Part shown: piece after piece, positions 1 to 5,977 of the stretch
Layout of the letters: every line of letters starts with the position of its first letter
Numbering within the stretch: the first letter of the stretch is position 1
Source: CAZLNV01 sp964561095
GTDB lineage: Bacteria > Bacillota_I > Bacilli_A > RF39 > UBA660
NCBI GenBank assembly: GCA_964561095.1
Contig: CAZLNV010000037.1
Coordinates: 1-6,924, forward strand
Direction: 5' to 3'
Length of the DNA: 6,924 nucleotides
Notes under the pieces: generated by a model
Database searches by the model: none
What the model was told of the DNA's origin: nothing
What the model saw: only the letters and a program-made list of their open reading frames with translations
Program-made: the position numbers and the translations under genes

Positions 1-425
1 TATTTGCTTCCTTCTAACTTGTTAATTAAATCAATTTTAAACATCTCTTTTTGAGCATTTGCTTTAGAAATCATTATTCCTTTATAAGCAGTTAATTCTG
101 TTTTATGTCCATCCATTAGAATATCTTTTGGCTCTAATGAGTTTAACATAACAGTATTTTCACTTTTATAAACTGTGTAACTTAACTTAACTTCACCATA
201 CACCTTAACGAATAAATTATCTGTTGGAAGTTTTAATTCATATGTTTCGGTTTGCTCATGCTTATTTATAGATGTTAATTCACCTACAAATTCACCAGCT
301 CTTAGTTTTGGATAAAAATCAAAAACTAATCTTTTATACGCCATCATATTATATTTTTTTAAACTTCTCTCTAATTTCTTAAAATAATTTTCATCAAGAT
401 AATCCAATAAAAATCTACTTCTCAT
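1..425 (-). CDS. Unrecognised protein, 3' end at or beyond window edge
   Basis: The frame is open from ATG at 425 to base 1, giving 141 residues that begin MRSRFLLDYLDENYFKKLER and end KLEGSK. The two bases left over are TA, so the gene may stop in the very next base or continue. The N-terminal 30 residues are basic and look helical. The rest alternates in a beta-like way (for example ELKLP, LFVKVYGEVKLSYTVYK). I see no signal peptide, membrane segment, cysteine cluster or catalytic motif, and I do not recognise the family. ATG 425 has an AAAGGGGG ribosome site 10 bases upstream and a canonical promoter just before that. A second in-frame ATG at 497 would add 24 residues, but it lies upstream of the promoter elements and has an AAGGAG only 2 bases away. 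The gene follows thrS in the same orientation with no visible terminator, so it may also receive thrS transcripts. Confidence 0.75.
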   Translation of the reverse strand, partial: MRSRFLLDYLDENYFKKLERSLKKYNMMAYKRLVFDFYPKLRAGEFVGELTSINKHEQTETYELKLPTDNLFVKVYGEVKLSYTVYKSENTVMLNSLEPKDILMDGHKTELTAYKGIMISKANAQKEMFKIDLINKLEGSK

Positions 426-435
426 CTTAAACAAA

Positions 436-443
436 CCCCCTTT
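436..443 (-). promoter_or_regulatory. Ribosome binding site for the edge gene (start 425)
   Basis: The minus strand reads AAAGGGGG ten bases before ATG 425. It supports 425 rather than the longer in-frame start at 497, whose AAGGAG is only two bases from its ATG. Confidence 0.6.
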
Positions 444-458
444 AAGATTAGTGGTATA

Positions 459-487
459 ATTATACAACATTTGGTGCGGATTGTCAA
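459..487 (-). promoter_or_regulatory. Consensus sigma-A promoter for the edge gene
   Basis: On the minus strand TTGACA (487-482) and TATAAT (464-459) are separated by exactly 17 bases, a full match to the housekeeping promoter consensus. Transcription would begin near 452, giving a leader of about 27 bases that contains the ribosome site. The -35 lies 19 bases past the thrS stop codon, so the downstream gene has its own strong promoter although it sits directly behind thrS. Confidence 0.85.
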
Positions 488-506
488 GTTTTATCATCTC
501 TCCTTA

Positions 507-2249
507 TTAGAAAATAGTCTTATCTTCTATTTCTTTTTCCAATTTAGAAACGAAATCTTCAATAGATATATTAATTGTTTCTTCACTTCCCCTTAATCTA
601 TAACTAATTGTATCAGATTCTTTTTCTTTGTCTCCAATAATTAAAGTATAAGGATTTTTCTTTATAACAGATTCTCTCATTTTATATCCAAGTTTTTCAT
701 CTCTATTATCAACTTCTACTCTAATATTATGTTTTAATAATTCTTCTTTTATACAATTAGCATAATTTTCGTGAAATTCATTGTTAACAGGTATAATATT
801 TACTTGTACTGGATTTAGCCAAAGCGGAAAAGCACCAGCAAAGTGTTCAGTAATAACTCCAATAAACCTTTCAAATGAGCCAAATAAAGCTCTATGAACC
901 ATTACTGGTCTTTGTTTACTTCCATCTTGTTCTATATATGTTAAATCAAATCTTTCTGGTAAATTCATATCCAATTGAATTGTTCCACACTGCCAAATTC
1001 TGCCCAATGCATCTTTTAATTTAAAATCTAATTTTGGGCCATAAAAAGCTCCATCTCCGGGATTAATCTTATAAGCAAATCCGGCTAGTGAACAAGCTTC
1101 GGCTAAAGCTTCTTCTGCTTTATCCCAAACCTCTATTTCTCCTATATATTTATCTTCAGGTCTAGTAGATAACTCAATAGTGAAATCTAAGTTAAACACG
1201 CTATAAACCTCTTTATATAACCTAATTACATTTGCTATCTCTTCTTTTATTTGATTTTTTGTCATAAATATATGAGCATCATCTTGAGTAAATACTCTTA
1301 CTCTGAATAATCCGCTTAATGCCCCACTTGCTTCATGGCGATGAACCATACCAAGTTCACCCAAACGAAGTGGAAATTCTTTATATGAATGAATGCTATT
1401 TTTATATACTAGCATTCCACCAGGACAATTCATTGGCTTAATAGCAAACTCTGATTCATCAATTACTGAAGTATACATATTTTCTCTATAATTCATCCAA
1501 TGGCCTGATATCTCCCATAGCTCTTTATTAAGCATTATAGGTGTTTGAATAAACTCATATCCATGTTTAGTGTGTACATTATACCAATAGTTTTTAAGCT
1601 CATTCATAATTATCATACCTTTAGGTAGCCAAAATGGGAACCCTGGTCCATATTCACTAATCATAAATAATTCTAATTCTTTTCCTAACTTTCTATGGTC
1701 TCTTTTTTTTGCCTCTTCTAACATATTTAAATATTCATTTAGATCATTTTCATTTTCAAAGCATATTCCATATATTCTTTGAAGCATTTTATTATTAGAA
1801 TCTGCTTTCCAATAAGCACCACTAACTTTTAATAATTTAAAATATTTTAATTCCTTCACAGATTCAACATGAGGCCCACGACAAAGATCAGTAAAATCTC
1901 CTTGAGTATAACAAGTAATAACATTTTGTGATTCATCCATTCTACTTATTAAATCAATTTTATATTCATCATCCTTAAACATCTCTAAAGCTTCATTTTT
2001 ACTAATTTCTTTTCTTACTATTCTTTTACCATCTTTACTAATTTTTTTCATTTCACGCTCAATCAAAGGTAAATCTTCTTCAGTAATACTTTTACCATTC
2101 AAATCAATATCATAATAAAATCCTTCTTCAATAACTGGTCCTACCCAAAACTTTGCTTCTGGATATAAATGCTTTACTGCTTGCGCTAATAAATGAGCAC
2201 AGCTATGATTAATTACATTTAATTTTTCATTTTCTTTAATATTTATCAT
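507..2249 (-). CDS. thrS: Threonyl-tRNA synthetase lacking the TGS domain
   Basis: This cytoplasmic class II synthetase charges tRNA-Thr with threonine using ATP. The 580-residue protein runs straight into the editing domain: HxxxH is at H15/H19 (HSCAH), with its partner motif at C123 and H127 (CRGPH). These are the residues used to remove misattached serine. The catalytic core follows, with the zinc ligands C275 (MNCPG), H326 (DDAH) and H452 (VMVHRA), the motif 2 stretch VHRHE near 302-306, and motif 3 FGSFER at 456-461. An anticodon-binding domain occupies about 480-575. Typical bacterial enzymes are near 640 residues because of an N-terminal TGS domain of about 60 residues, which is absent here. 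The start at 2249 is preferred over the in-frame ATG at 2285: it has AAAGGAG nine bases upstream, it removes an overlap with the dUTPase gene, and it leaves one base between the two genes. The core motif reads CPGG where many relatives read CPGH. Control is probably by the upstream T-box. Confidence 0.96.
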   Translation of the reverse strand: MINIKENEKLNVINHSCAHLLAQAVKHLYPEAKFWVGPVIEEGFYYDIDLNGKSITEEDLPLIEREMKKISKDGKRIVRKEISKNEALEMFKDDEYKIDLISRMDESQNVITCYTQGDFTDLCRGPHVESVKELKYFKLLKVSGAYWKADSNNKMLQRIYGICFENENDLNEYLNMLEEAKKRDHRKLGKELELFMISEYGPGFPFWLPKGMIIMNELKNYWYNVHTKHGYEFIQTPIMLNKELWEISGHWMNYRENMYTSVIDESEFAIKPMNCPGGMLVYKNSIHSYKEFPLRLGELGMVHRHEASGALSGLFRVRVFTQDDAHIFMTKNQIKEEIANVIRLYKEVYSVFNLDFTIELSTRPEDKYIGEIEVWDKAEEALAEACSLAGFAYKINPGDGAFYGPKLDFKLKDALGRIWQCGTIQLDMNLPERFDLTYIEQDGSKQRPVMVHRALFGSFERFIGVITEHFAGAFPLWLNPVQVNIIPVNNEFHENYANCIKEELLKHNIRVEVDNRDEKLGYKMRESVIKKNPYTLIIGDKEKESDTISYRLRGSEETINISIEDFVSKLEKEIEDKTIF

Positions 2250-2250
2250 T

Positions 2251-2736
2251 TTATTTTTCTCCTTTATTTGTGGAACCAATTCCACCTACTCTTTTATTTT
2301 CTATTTTATCTTCATTATCAGTAATGAAATAATTAACAAATATTCCTTGAGCAATTCTATCTCCAATATTTACTATAAAATCATTTTGTCCATCATTTCT
2401 TAATTTAACAGAAAAATGTCCTTCATTAGTTTCATTATTATAATAATCTGAATCAATTACCCCAACACCATTAGATAAAGAAATATCATATTTGTAACCA
2501 AGACTGCTTCTAATAAAAATTAAAAACACATCGTTACTATTCATACTTACTTTTATACCGGTTCGCACCACCTTCGCTTCACCCGGTTTTATTATAATAT
2601 TTTCTATAGATTTTATATCATATCCAGCACTATAATGAGTACTCCTTTTGGGTATTTCATATTGATTATATAAATCTATATCATCAGCTATATCTTTCTT
2701 AAATTGTTCAAAACTTATTTTTTCAAAAAATCTCAT
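2251..2736 (-). CDS. dut: Trimeric-type dUTPase (dUTP diphosphatase)
   Basis: The enzyme hydrolyses dUTP to dUMP and pyrophosphate, which keeps uracil out of DNA and supplies dTMP synthesis. All five motifs of the homotrimeric family are present in the 161-residue product. Motif 1 is SAGYDI at 36-41, motif 2 is IRSSLG at 75-80, motif 3 is NGVGVIDSDY at 89-98 with the catalytic Asp at 95, motif 4 is GDRIAQ at 125-130, and motif 5 is RVGGIGSTN at 149-157. Motif 5 is usually GGFGSTG; here the aromatic residue that covers the uracil ring is Ile153 and the last Gly is Asn157. ATG 2736 is chosen because GAAAGGA lies five bases upstream. A longer frame from 2784 would begin inside the T-box antiterminator and is not credible. 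The gene ends one base before thrS and lies directly behind the T-box terminator, so it is the first gene of a T-box operon. The family call is firm; the gene symbol is by family. Confidence 0.93.
   Translation of the reverse strand: MRFFEKISFEQFKKDIADDIDLYNQYEIPKRSTHYSAGYDIKSIENIIIKPGEAKVVRTGIKVSMNSNDVFLIFIRSSLGYKYDISLSNGVGVIDSDYYNNETNEGHFSVKLRNDGQNDFIVNIGDRIAQGIFVNYFITDNEDKIENKRVGGIGSTNKGEK
2259..2265 (-). promoter_or_regulatory. Ribosome binding site that fixes the thrS start
   Basis: AAAGGAG on the minus strand lies nine bases before ATG 2249 and inside the last codons of the dUTPase gene. It favours the 580-residue ThrRS and suggests translational coupling with the gene ahead. Confidence 0.85.
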
Positions 2737-2741
2737 ACAAA

Positions 2742-2748
2742 TCCTTTC
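2742..2748 (-). promoter_or_regulatory. Ribosome binding site that fixes the dUTPase start
   Basis: GAAAGGA on the minus strand lies five bases before ATG 2736 and just after the T-tract of the T-box terminator. It therefore becomes part of an mRNA only when transcription reads through. Confidence 0.8.
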
Positions 2749-2750
2749 AA

Positions 2751-2777
2751 CAAAAAAACACTCCATAAGGAGTGTTT
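2751..2777 (-). terminator. T-box intrinsic terminator
   Basis: On the minus strand AAACACTCC, loop TTAT and GGAGTGTTT form a 9-bp stem followed by a run of T. Its 5' arm (AACACTCC) is the same segment that forms the 3' side of the antiterminator, so the two folds exclude each other. Uncharged tRNA would favour readthrough into dut and thrS. Confidence 0.93.
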
Positions 2778-2944
2778 CTAACACGGTACCATCCTAAAAT
2801 TTACTCTATTAAGTATAACGGCTTATCCCGTAGGTTTTTAACCTCTTTCTAAGGGAGTAACTATTAATTTCTTTATTAGTTTTCACCAACCACTAACTCT
2901 CTATAAAAGAATAATTAACAATCATATCCTTATCTTCAATTTAT
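2751..2944 (-). promoter_or_regulatory. T-box riboswitch, probably threonine-specific
   Basis: This is a tRNA-sensing leader for dut-thrS. Read on the minus strand, Stem I closes at the base with TAAGG (2932-2928) and CCTTA (2854-2850). Above that, TTAAT-TA-TTCTTT pairs with AAAGAA-ATTAA. The top carries the AGAGAG element (2902-2897) and a GGTTGGTG loop closed by TTAGT/ACTAA. A small hairpin lies at 2844-2832, and a stem III of the usual ACGG...CCGT type at 2831-2818. The T-box sequence AGGATGGTACCGTG is at 2795-2782. The antiterminator is AGGA:TCCT, a 7-base bulge TGGTACC, then GTGTT:AACAC around an AGA loop. In the specifier loop the triplet directly before the base-stem CC, allowing the one base that normally separates them, is ACT (2858-2856), a threonine codon. 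That separating base is C here, where a purine is usual. The bulge TGGT would pair with a tRNA ending ACCA, which predicts an A discriminator base. The T-box call is firm; the amino acid rests on position and on thrS downstream. Confidence 0.93.
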
Positions 2945-2987
2945 GTATTAATTTTAACACATAAATTATTATATTACAATAATTTAT
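2938..2987. repeat. Overlapping AT-only inverted repeats around the T-box promoter
   Basis: Two inverted repeats share one arm. AATTTATGT (2938-2946) is complementary to ACATAAATT (2959-2967) across 12 bases that hold most of the -10. ATAAATTATT (2961-2970) is a perfect 10-bp complement of AATAATTTAT (2978-2987) across 7 bases that hold part of the -35. No T-run follows either on the minus strand, so they are not convincing terminators for the upstream gene. In DNA this AT-rich such repeats can occur by chance. Confidence 0.5.
2951..2979 (-). promoter_or_regulatory. Promoter of the T-box/dut/thrS operon
   Basis: TTGTAA (2979-2974) and TAAAAT (2956-2951) are 17 bases apart on the minus strand, and TGT immediately precedes the -10, giving an extended -10. 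Transcription would begin near 2944, just ahead of Stem I of the T-box. The -35 starts only a few bases past the stop codon of the upstream gene. Confidence 0.75.
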
Positions 2988-3622
2988 GCTGCTTTATCAT
3001 TTAAAAGACTTTCATTTGCTTTTTTTAATCTTCTAATTCTATCTAATTCCTGAGCCATAGAAAGTAACTCATCTTCACTTATTGAATCTAAATATTCTTG
3101 TAATGGTTCTTTCTTAACACTTAAAGTTTCTTCCTTTACTTCCTCTAAAGCAGGTATCTCATTTTCTTCTTCTTCCCAAAAATCCATATCAACTTCTGAA
3201 TCATTAAATTTTCTCTCATCTGCATACATTGTATTTGTATTTGATTTGTATGGAATTGGTTTTTCATACTTACCTAAAGAAAGATTCAATTTACCAGGAT
3301 CTGCTTTAAATATACTATATACCACTGAAACATCAGACTCAGTCTCTATTATTTCTCCTAAATTAATTTTATCTTTAATTATCTTATTTATATTGTAATC
3401 TTTACCTGTAAGATTTACAGCTTTTTTTAAAAAATATCCAGGTATTAAAAATTTAACACTATTGGTAAGAATATCCATAAAAAATTCCGTATCATCTTTT
3501 TCTTTAATTCTATAGCCTTTAGATTCTATCTCATGATTAATTATAGGTTTACATTTAGATATTATAATTAAACCCATAGTATTAGTATATAAAATTGATA
3601 ATAAATATAAACTAAAAATCAT
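2984..3622 (-). CDS. Unrecognised 212-residue protein, likely membrane-associated
   Basis: I do not recognise this protein. Residues 1-22 are almost wholly hydrophobic (MIFSLYLLSILYTNTMGLII) and could be a membrane anchor. A second hydrophobic stretch lies at about 47-70 (FFMDILTNSVKFLIPGYFL), with a charged linker between them. Residues 72-135 are mixed. Residues 138-165 are very acidic, including WEEEENE. Residues 174-208 look helical and possibly coiled (YLDSISEDELLSMAQELDRI). The start at 3622 is well supported by GGAGGG eight bases upstream and a strong promoter. The gene has its own promoter, so it need not be part of the dnaB-dnaI operon. It occupies the position between dnaI and thrS where B. 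subtilis carries ytxB and ytxC, but I see no resemblance to a TVP38-type membrane protein, and its length is shorter than YtxC. No catalytic motif is visible. A two-helix membrane protein with a cytoplasmic tail is an inference. Confidence 0.85.
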   Translation of the reverse strand: MIFSLYLLSILYTNTMGLIIISKCKPIINHEIESKGYRIKEKDDTEFFMDILTNSVKFLIPGYFLKKAVNLTGKDYNINKIIKDKINLGEIIETESDVSVVYSIFKADPGKLNLSLGKYEKPIPYKSNTNTMYADERKFNDSEVDMDFWEEEENEIPALEEVKEETLSVKKEPLQEYLDSISEDELLSMAQELDRIRRLKKANESLLNDKAA

Positions 3623-3647
3623 ACCAATAACCCTCCGACAATTGTAT

Positions 3648-3676
3648 ATTTTATCATATAACTAAAAATAAGTCAA
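3648..3676 (-). promoter_or_regulatory. Extended -10 promoter for the 212-residue gene
   Basis: TTGACT (3676-3671) and TAAAAT (3653-3648) are 17 bases apart on the minus strand, with TGA directly before the -10. Transcription would start near 3641, leaving a leader of about 18 bases that consists mostly of the GGAGGG ribosome site (3636-3631) and its spacer. Confidence 0.8.
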
Positions 3677-3692
3677 TTTATTGGCTTATTTT
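3664..3692 (-). terminator. Weak terminator-like hairpin after dnaI
   Basis: AAAATAAG (3692-3685) pairs with CTTATTTT (3672-3665), with an inner CAA/TTG extension beyond one mismatch, and the minus strand ends in a short T-run. The hairpin includes the dnaI stop codon and overlaps the -35 of the next promoter. The stem is nearly all A-T, so termination is probably partial at best. Confidence 0.45.
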
Positions 3693-4597
3693 CTTTTATT
3701 TTCACTTATCAATTCTTTATAATTAGTTAATTGCTTTATTCTTTCAATTATTCTTCTAGCTTTCACACTATCACTTGAATTATTTGTAATTTTTAAATGA
3801 CTTTCTAATTCATTTAAATTTAAATTTGATGTAAAAAATGTTGTTAAATTATTATCCATTCTGTATTGAAGAATAGTGCCTAATACTTCATCCCTACTCC
3901 AAGAAGTATTATTTTCAGCTCCAATATCATCAATTAAAAGAATATCACTTTTCATAATGCTTTCCATTTTTATGTCATAGTCTTCAGTATTAAAAGATGA
4001 CTTCAATAATGATAAAAGATTTGGATAATAAAGTATTACTGCATAGGCACCCTTTTTAGATATCTCATTAATAACCGCACTTATTATATAAGATTTACCG
4101 CTTCCAAAAGAACCACATAAATATAATCCTTTTGTCTTTTCACTAGTATAAAATTTATCAATAAATTCCTTTAAATATTTAATTATATCCAATCTTTCTT
4201 TTTCCATAATAATATCACTCATTTTAGCTTCATAAATAAACTTAGGAACTTCAAAATATGTAACATTTGTTTTTTCTTTTTTATCTATTTTTTCATATTT
4301 ACAAGGTAGATACGAAAAAACTAAGCCCTCTCCCTCAACGCTCGGATAATTAACATATCCACATATTCTGTTTTTACAATATGACAATCCTTTACAAGAT
4401 TTACAATTTAATATTTCATCTTTAGTATTTTGTAATTTAGTAGTATTTTTCATTAAAACTTCTTCCTTAGACTTTAATGAGTTAACAAGTTTAACAAAAT
4501 TAGGATCTTCTAGTGCTTCCATAAAATTAATCTTAACGGTTTTATAATTAACATTCTTATTTTTAGAAATATTTTGTATGTTATTAGCTTTTTCCAT
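3686..4597 (-). CDS. dnaI: Primosomal helicase loader DnaI
   Basis: This AAA+ ATPase loads the replicative helicase onto DNA at the origin and at restarting forks, acting with the DnaB/DnaD remodelling proteins. The 303 residues show the two-part DnaI layout. An N-terminal helicase-interaction region carries a cysteine cluster (C65, C68, C74, C79, C99) that fits its zinc-binding fold. The AAA+ domain has Walker A GSFGSGKS at 162-169, Walker B DILLIDD at 218-224, a sensor-like TSN at 256-258, and the basic RRIIERIKQ stretch at 281-289, where an arginine finger is expected. Length is close to the B. subtilis protein. The start at 4597 shares one base with the dnaB stop (TAATG), and TAAAGGAG lies eight bases upstream inside dnaB, so translation is coupled. 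The dnaB-dnaI pairing is a standard Bacillota arrangement and confirms the assignment. Confidence 0.95.
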   Translation of the reverse strand: MEKANNIQNISKNKNVNYKTVKINFMEALEDPNFVKLVNSLKSKEEVLMKNTTKLQNTKDEILNCKSCKGLSYCKNRICGYVNYPSVEGEGLVFSYLPCKYEKIDKKEKTNVTYFEVPKFIYEAKMSDIIMEKERLDIIKYLKEFIDKFYTSEKTKGLYLCGSFGSGKSYIISAVINEISKKGAYAVILYYPNLLSLLKSSFNTEDYDIKMESIMKSDILLIDDIGAENNTSWSRDEVLGTILQYRMDNNLTTFFTSNLNLNELESHLKITNNSSDSVKARRIIERIKQLTNYKELISENKRK

Positions 4598-5892
4598 TAC
4601 TTATACTCCTTTACTAAATCTTCAAATTCTTTTTTTTCTTCTTCAGATAATTCTTTAGAAGTAATATCTTGATAAAACCAATTCGGAATAATATCATCTT
4701 TTTTATTAACTATTTTTGTATTAGTTTTTACTTTTCTATATTTTTTATGCTCTTTTTCAGCTAATTCCATTGCTTCATTAGCTGTTTCTATACCTAGACG
4801 CTTCCATTGAGAAGCAATAGTTTCAATATAAGCTTTAGTAAGTTTATTATTATTTGTTCTTAAAACATAATCAATTAACACATTCACAACTGCTGGATTT
4901 AATTTTACATCAACAATTAAGTTTTCTAATACTTTCATGTCTCTTTCAGTAGGTTTTATTCCCTTATTTTTAGACTTTAAAAAATTATATGGCGAGATAG
5001 TCTCAAACACCTTTATCATTCTTCCTCTATTAGTATTATCTCCCTTAGGGCTCATTAAATAGTCAGGACCTGTTTTAAAAATTAAACTAGGTAACCTATT
5101 ATCATTATTAAATTGATAATATTTTCTAACATTTATTCTTAATAATTCTTTATCAATCATTCCATTTGTATTAAGAGATATTTTAACAAGTTCAGTCATT
5201 TGATAAGGATCTAACTCGTACAAAAATGCTAAATCTCTTATAAGTTCCTTAGTTAATTTATTTAAAGCTTTTGAATTAAATAAATTTTTTGGCATAGATG
5301 AAACTAACAAGTCATAATCAAAATCATAAAAATAATTTAATTTTAATTTATTTTTATTTATAATTTCAGTATTTTCAAGTTCATAATTTGTAAAATTTCT
5401 ACTCTTAAAAGTCATATCAAAGGGAGTAGTTACATCCTTATATCCTTTTAAATTAATCGCAGGTACTTTAAAATAATTGATAACTCTATTATATTCTTCT
5501 TTACCTAAATTATTATATAGTACCATATTAAATATTGGATGAGAAAAAAATTCATTCGCACTTATCGGACTATATAATTCATATATATATGAATTAATAT
5601 TTCCTTCCATATAGTATACTTTTAAAAGACCAATACCTTCTAACTTAATTCTAGCATCTTTTACTTCTTTTAAATTAAGTCCCATATTAGTCATTAAATG
5701 ATGATGAGTTAATTCAGTAGTAATATAACTATTAGCTTTTAATTCATTATATAAAGATAAATACAAAGTAACACTCACATTACCAATTATAGGCATATAA
5801 AGCATAGTCAAAACAAGTTTATCTTCTTCAGTTAATAAACTCTTATTAACAACTTGATAAATATCCGCTGGTAAAAGTGTAACCTCATTCAT
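4597..5892 (-). CDS. dnaB: Replication initiation protein DnaB (DnaB/DnaD family)
   Basis: This is the Gram-positive DnaB, not the E. coli helicase of the same name. It binds and remodels DNA with DnaD and works with DnaI to place the helicase; in B. subtilis it is also linked to membrane attachment of the origin. The 431-residue protein starts with a winged-helix-like region (about 20-105, containing LVLTMLYMPIIGN). Two DnaB/DnaD homology segments follow, and the second carries the family signature YxxxIxxxW at Y355, I359 and W363. The tail after 380 is charged (KKYRKVKTNTK, then ELSEEEKKEFEDL) and probably disordered. It is somewhat shorter than the B. subtilis protein. ATG 5892 has AGAGGT six bases upstream and a promoter just ahead. 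It is the first gene of a two-gene operon with dnaI. The B. subtilis neighbour nrdR is not found upstream; a glycine-rich protein gene is there instead. Confidence 0.93.
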   Translation of the reverse strand: MNEVTLLPADIYQVVNKSLLTEEDKLVLTMLYMPIIGNVSVTLYLSLYNELKANSYITTELTHHHLMTNMGLNLKEVKDARIKLEGIGLLKVYYMEGNINSYIYELYSPISANEFFSHPIFNMVLYNNLGKEEYNRVINYFKVPAINLKGYKDVTTPFDMTFKSRNFTNYELENTEIINKNKLKLNYFYDFDYDLLVSSMPKNLFNSKALNKLTKELIRDLAFLYELDPYQMTELVKISLNTNGMIDKELLRINVRKYYQFNNDNRLPSLIFKTGPDYLMSPKGDNTNRGRMIKVFETISPYNFLKSKNKGIKPTERDMKVLENLIVDVKLNPAVVNVLIDYVLRTNNNKLTKAYIETIASQWKRLGIETANEAMELAEKEHKKYRKVKTNTKIVNKKDDIIPNWFYQDITSKELSEEEKKEFEDLVKEYK

Positions 5893-5910
5893 ATTTATAC
5901 CTCTAAAGTT

Positions 5911-5944
5911 ATTTTATATTAAAAGTAAAATTACTTCAAGTCAA
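5911..5944 (-). promoter_or_regulatory. Promoter region of dnaB-dnaI
   Basis: Two overlapping readings exist on the minus strand: TTGACT (5944-5939) with TAATAT (5921-5916), or TTGAAG (5939-5934) with TAAAAT (5916-5911). Both have 17-base spacing. The terminator of the upstream gene ends just before it, so the operon needs a promoter here. Which -10 is used cannot be settled from sequence. Confidence 0.6.
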
Positions 5945-5950
5945 ATAAAC

Positions 5951-5977
5951 AAAAAGAGTATTTTTCATACTCTTTTT
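5951..5977 (-). terminator. Intrinsic terminator of the glycine-rich gene
   Basis: An 11-bp stem pairs AAAAAGAGTAT (5977-5967, minus strand) with ATACTCTTTTT (5961-5951) around a GAAAA loop, followed by more T. It begins in the stop codon of the glycine-rich gene. The flanking A/T runs make it potentially active in both directions. Confidence 0.88.

Noticed and set aside
2250..2285. Longer ThrRS start at 2285 adding 12 residues
   Set aside because: It has no suitable ribosome site, overlaps the end of the dUTPase gene, and adds no family sequence. The ATG at 2249 has a strong AAAGGAG at good spacing.
2737..2784. Longer dUTPase start at 2784
   Set aside because: The extra codons lie in the T-box antiterminator and terminator. 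ATG 2736 has its own ribosome site after the terminator.
2938..2987. Intrinsic terminator for the 212-residue gene
   Set aside because: The stems are purely A-T and no T-run follows on the minus strand, so no terminator can be supported between this gene and the T-box promoter.
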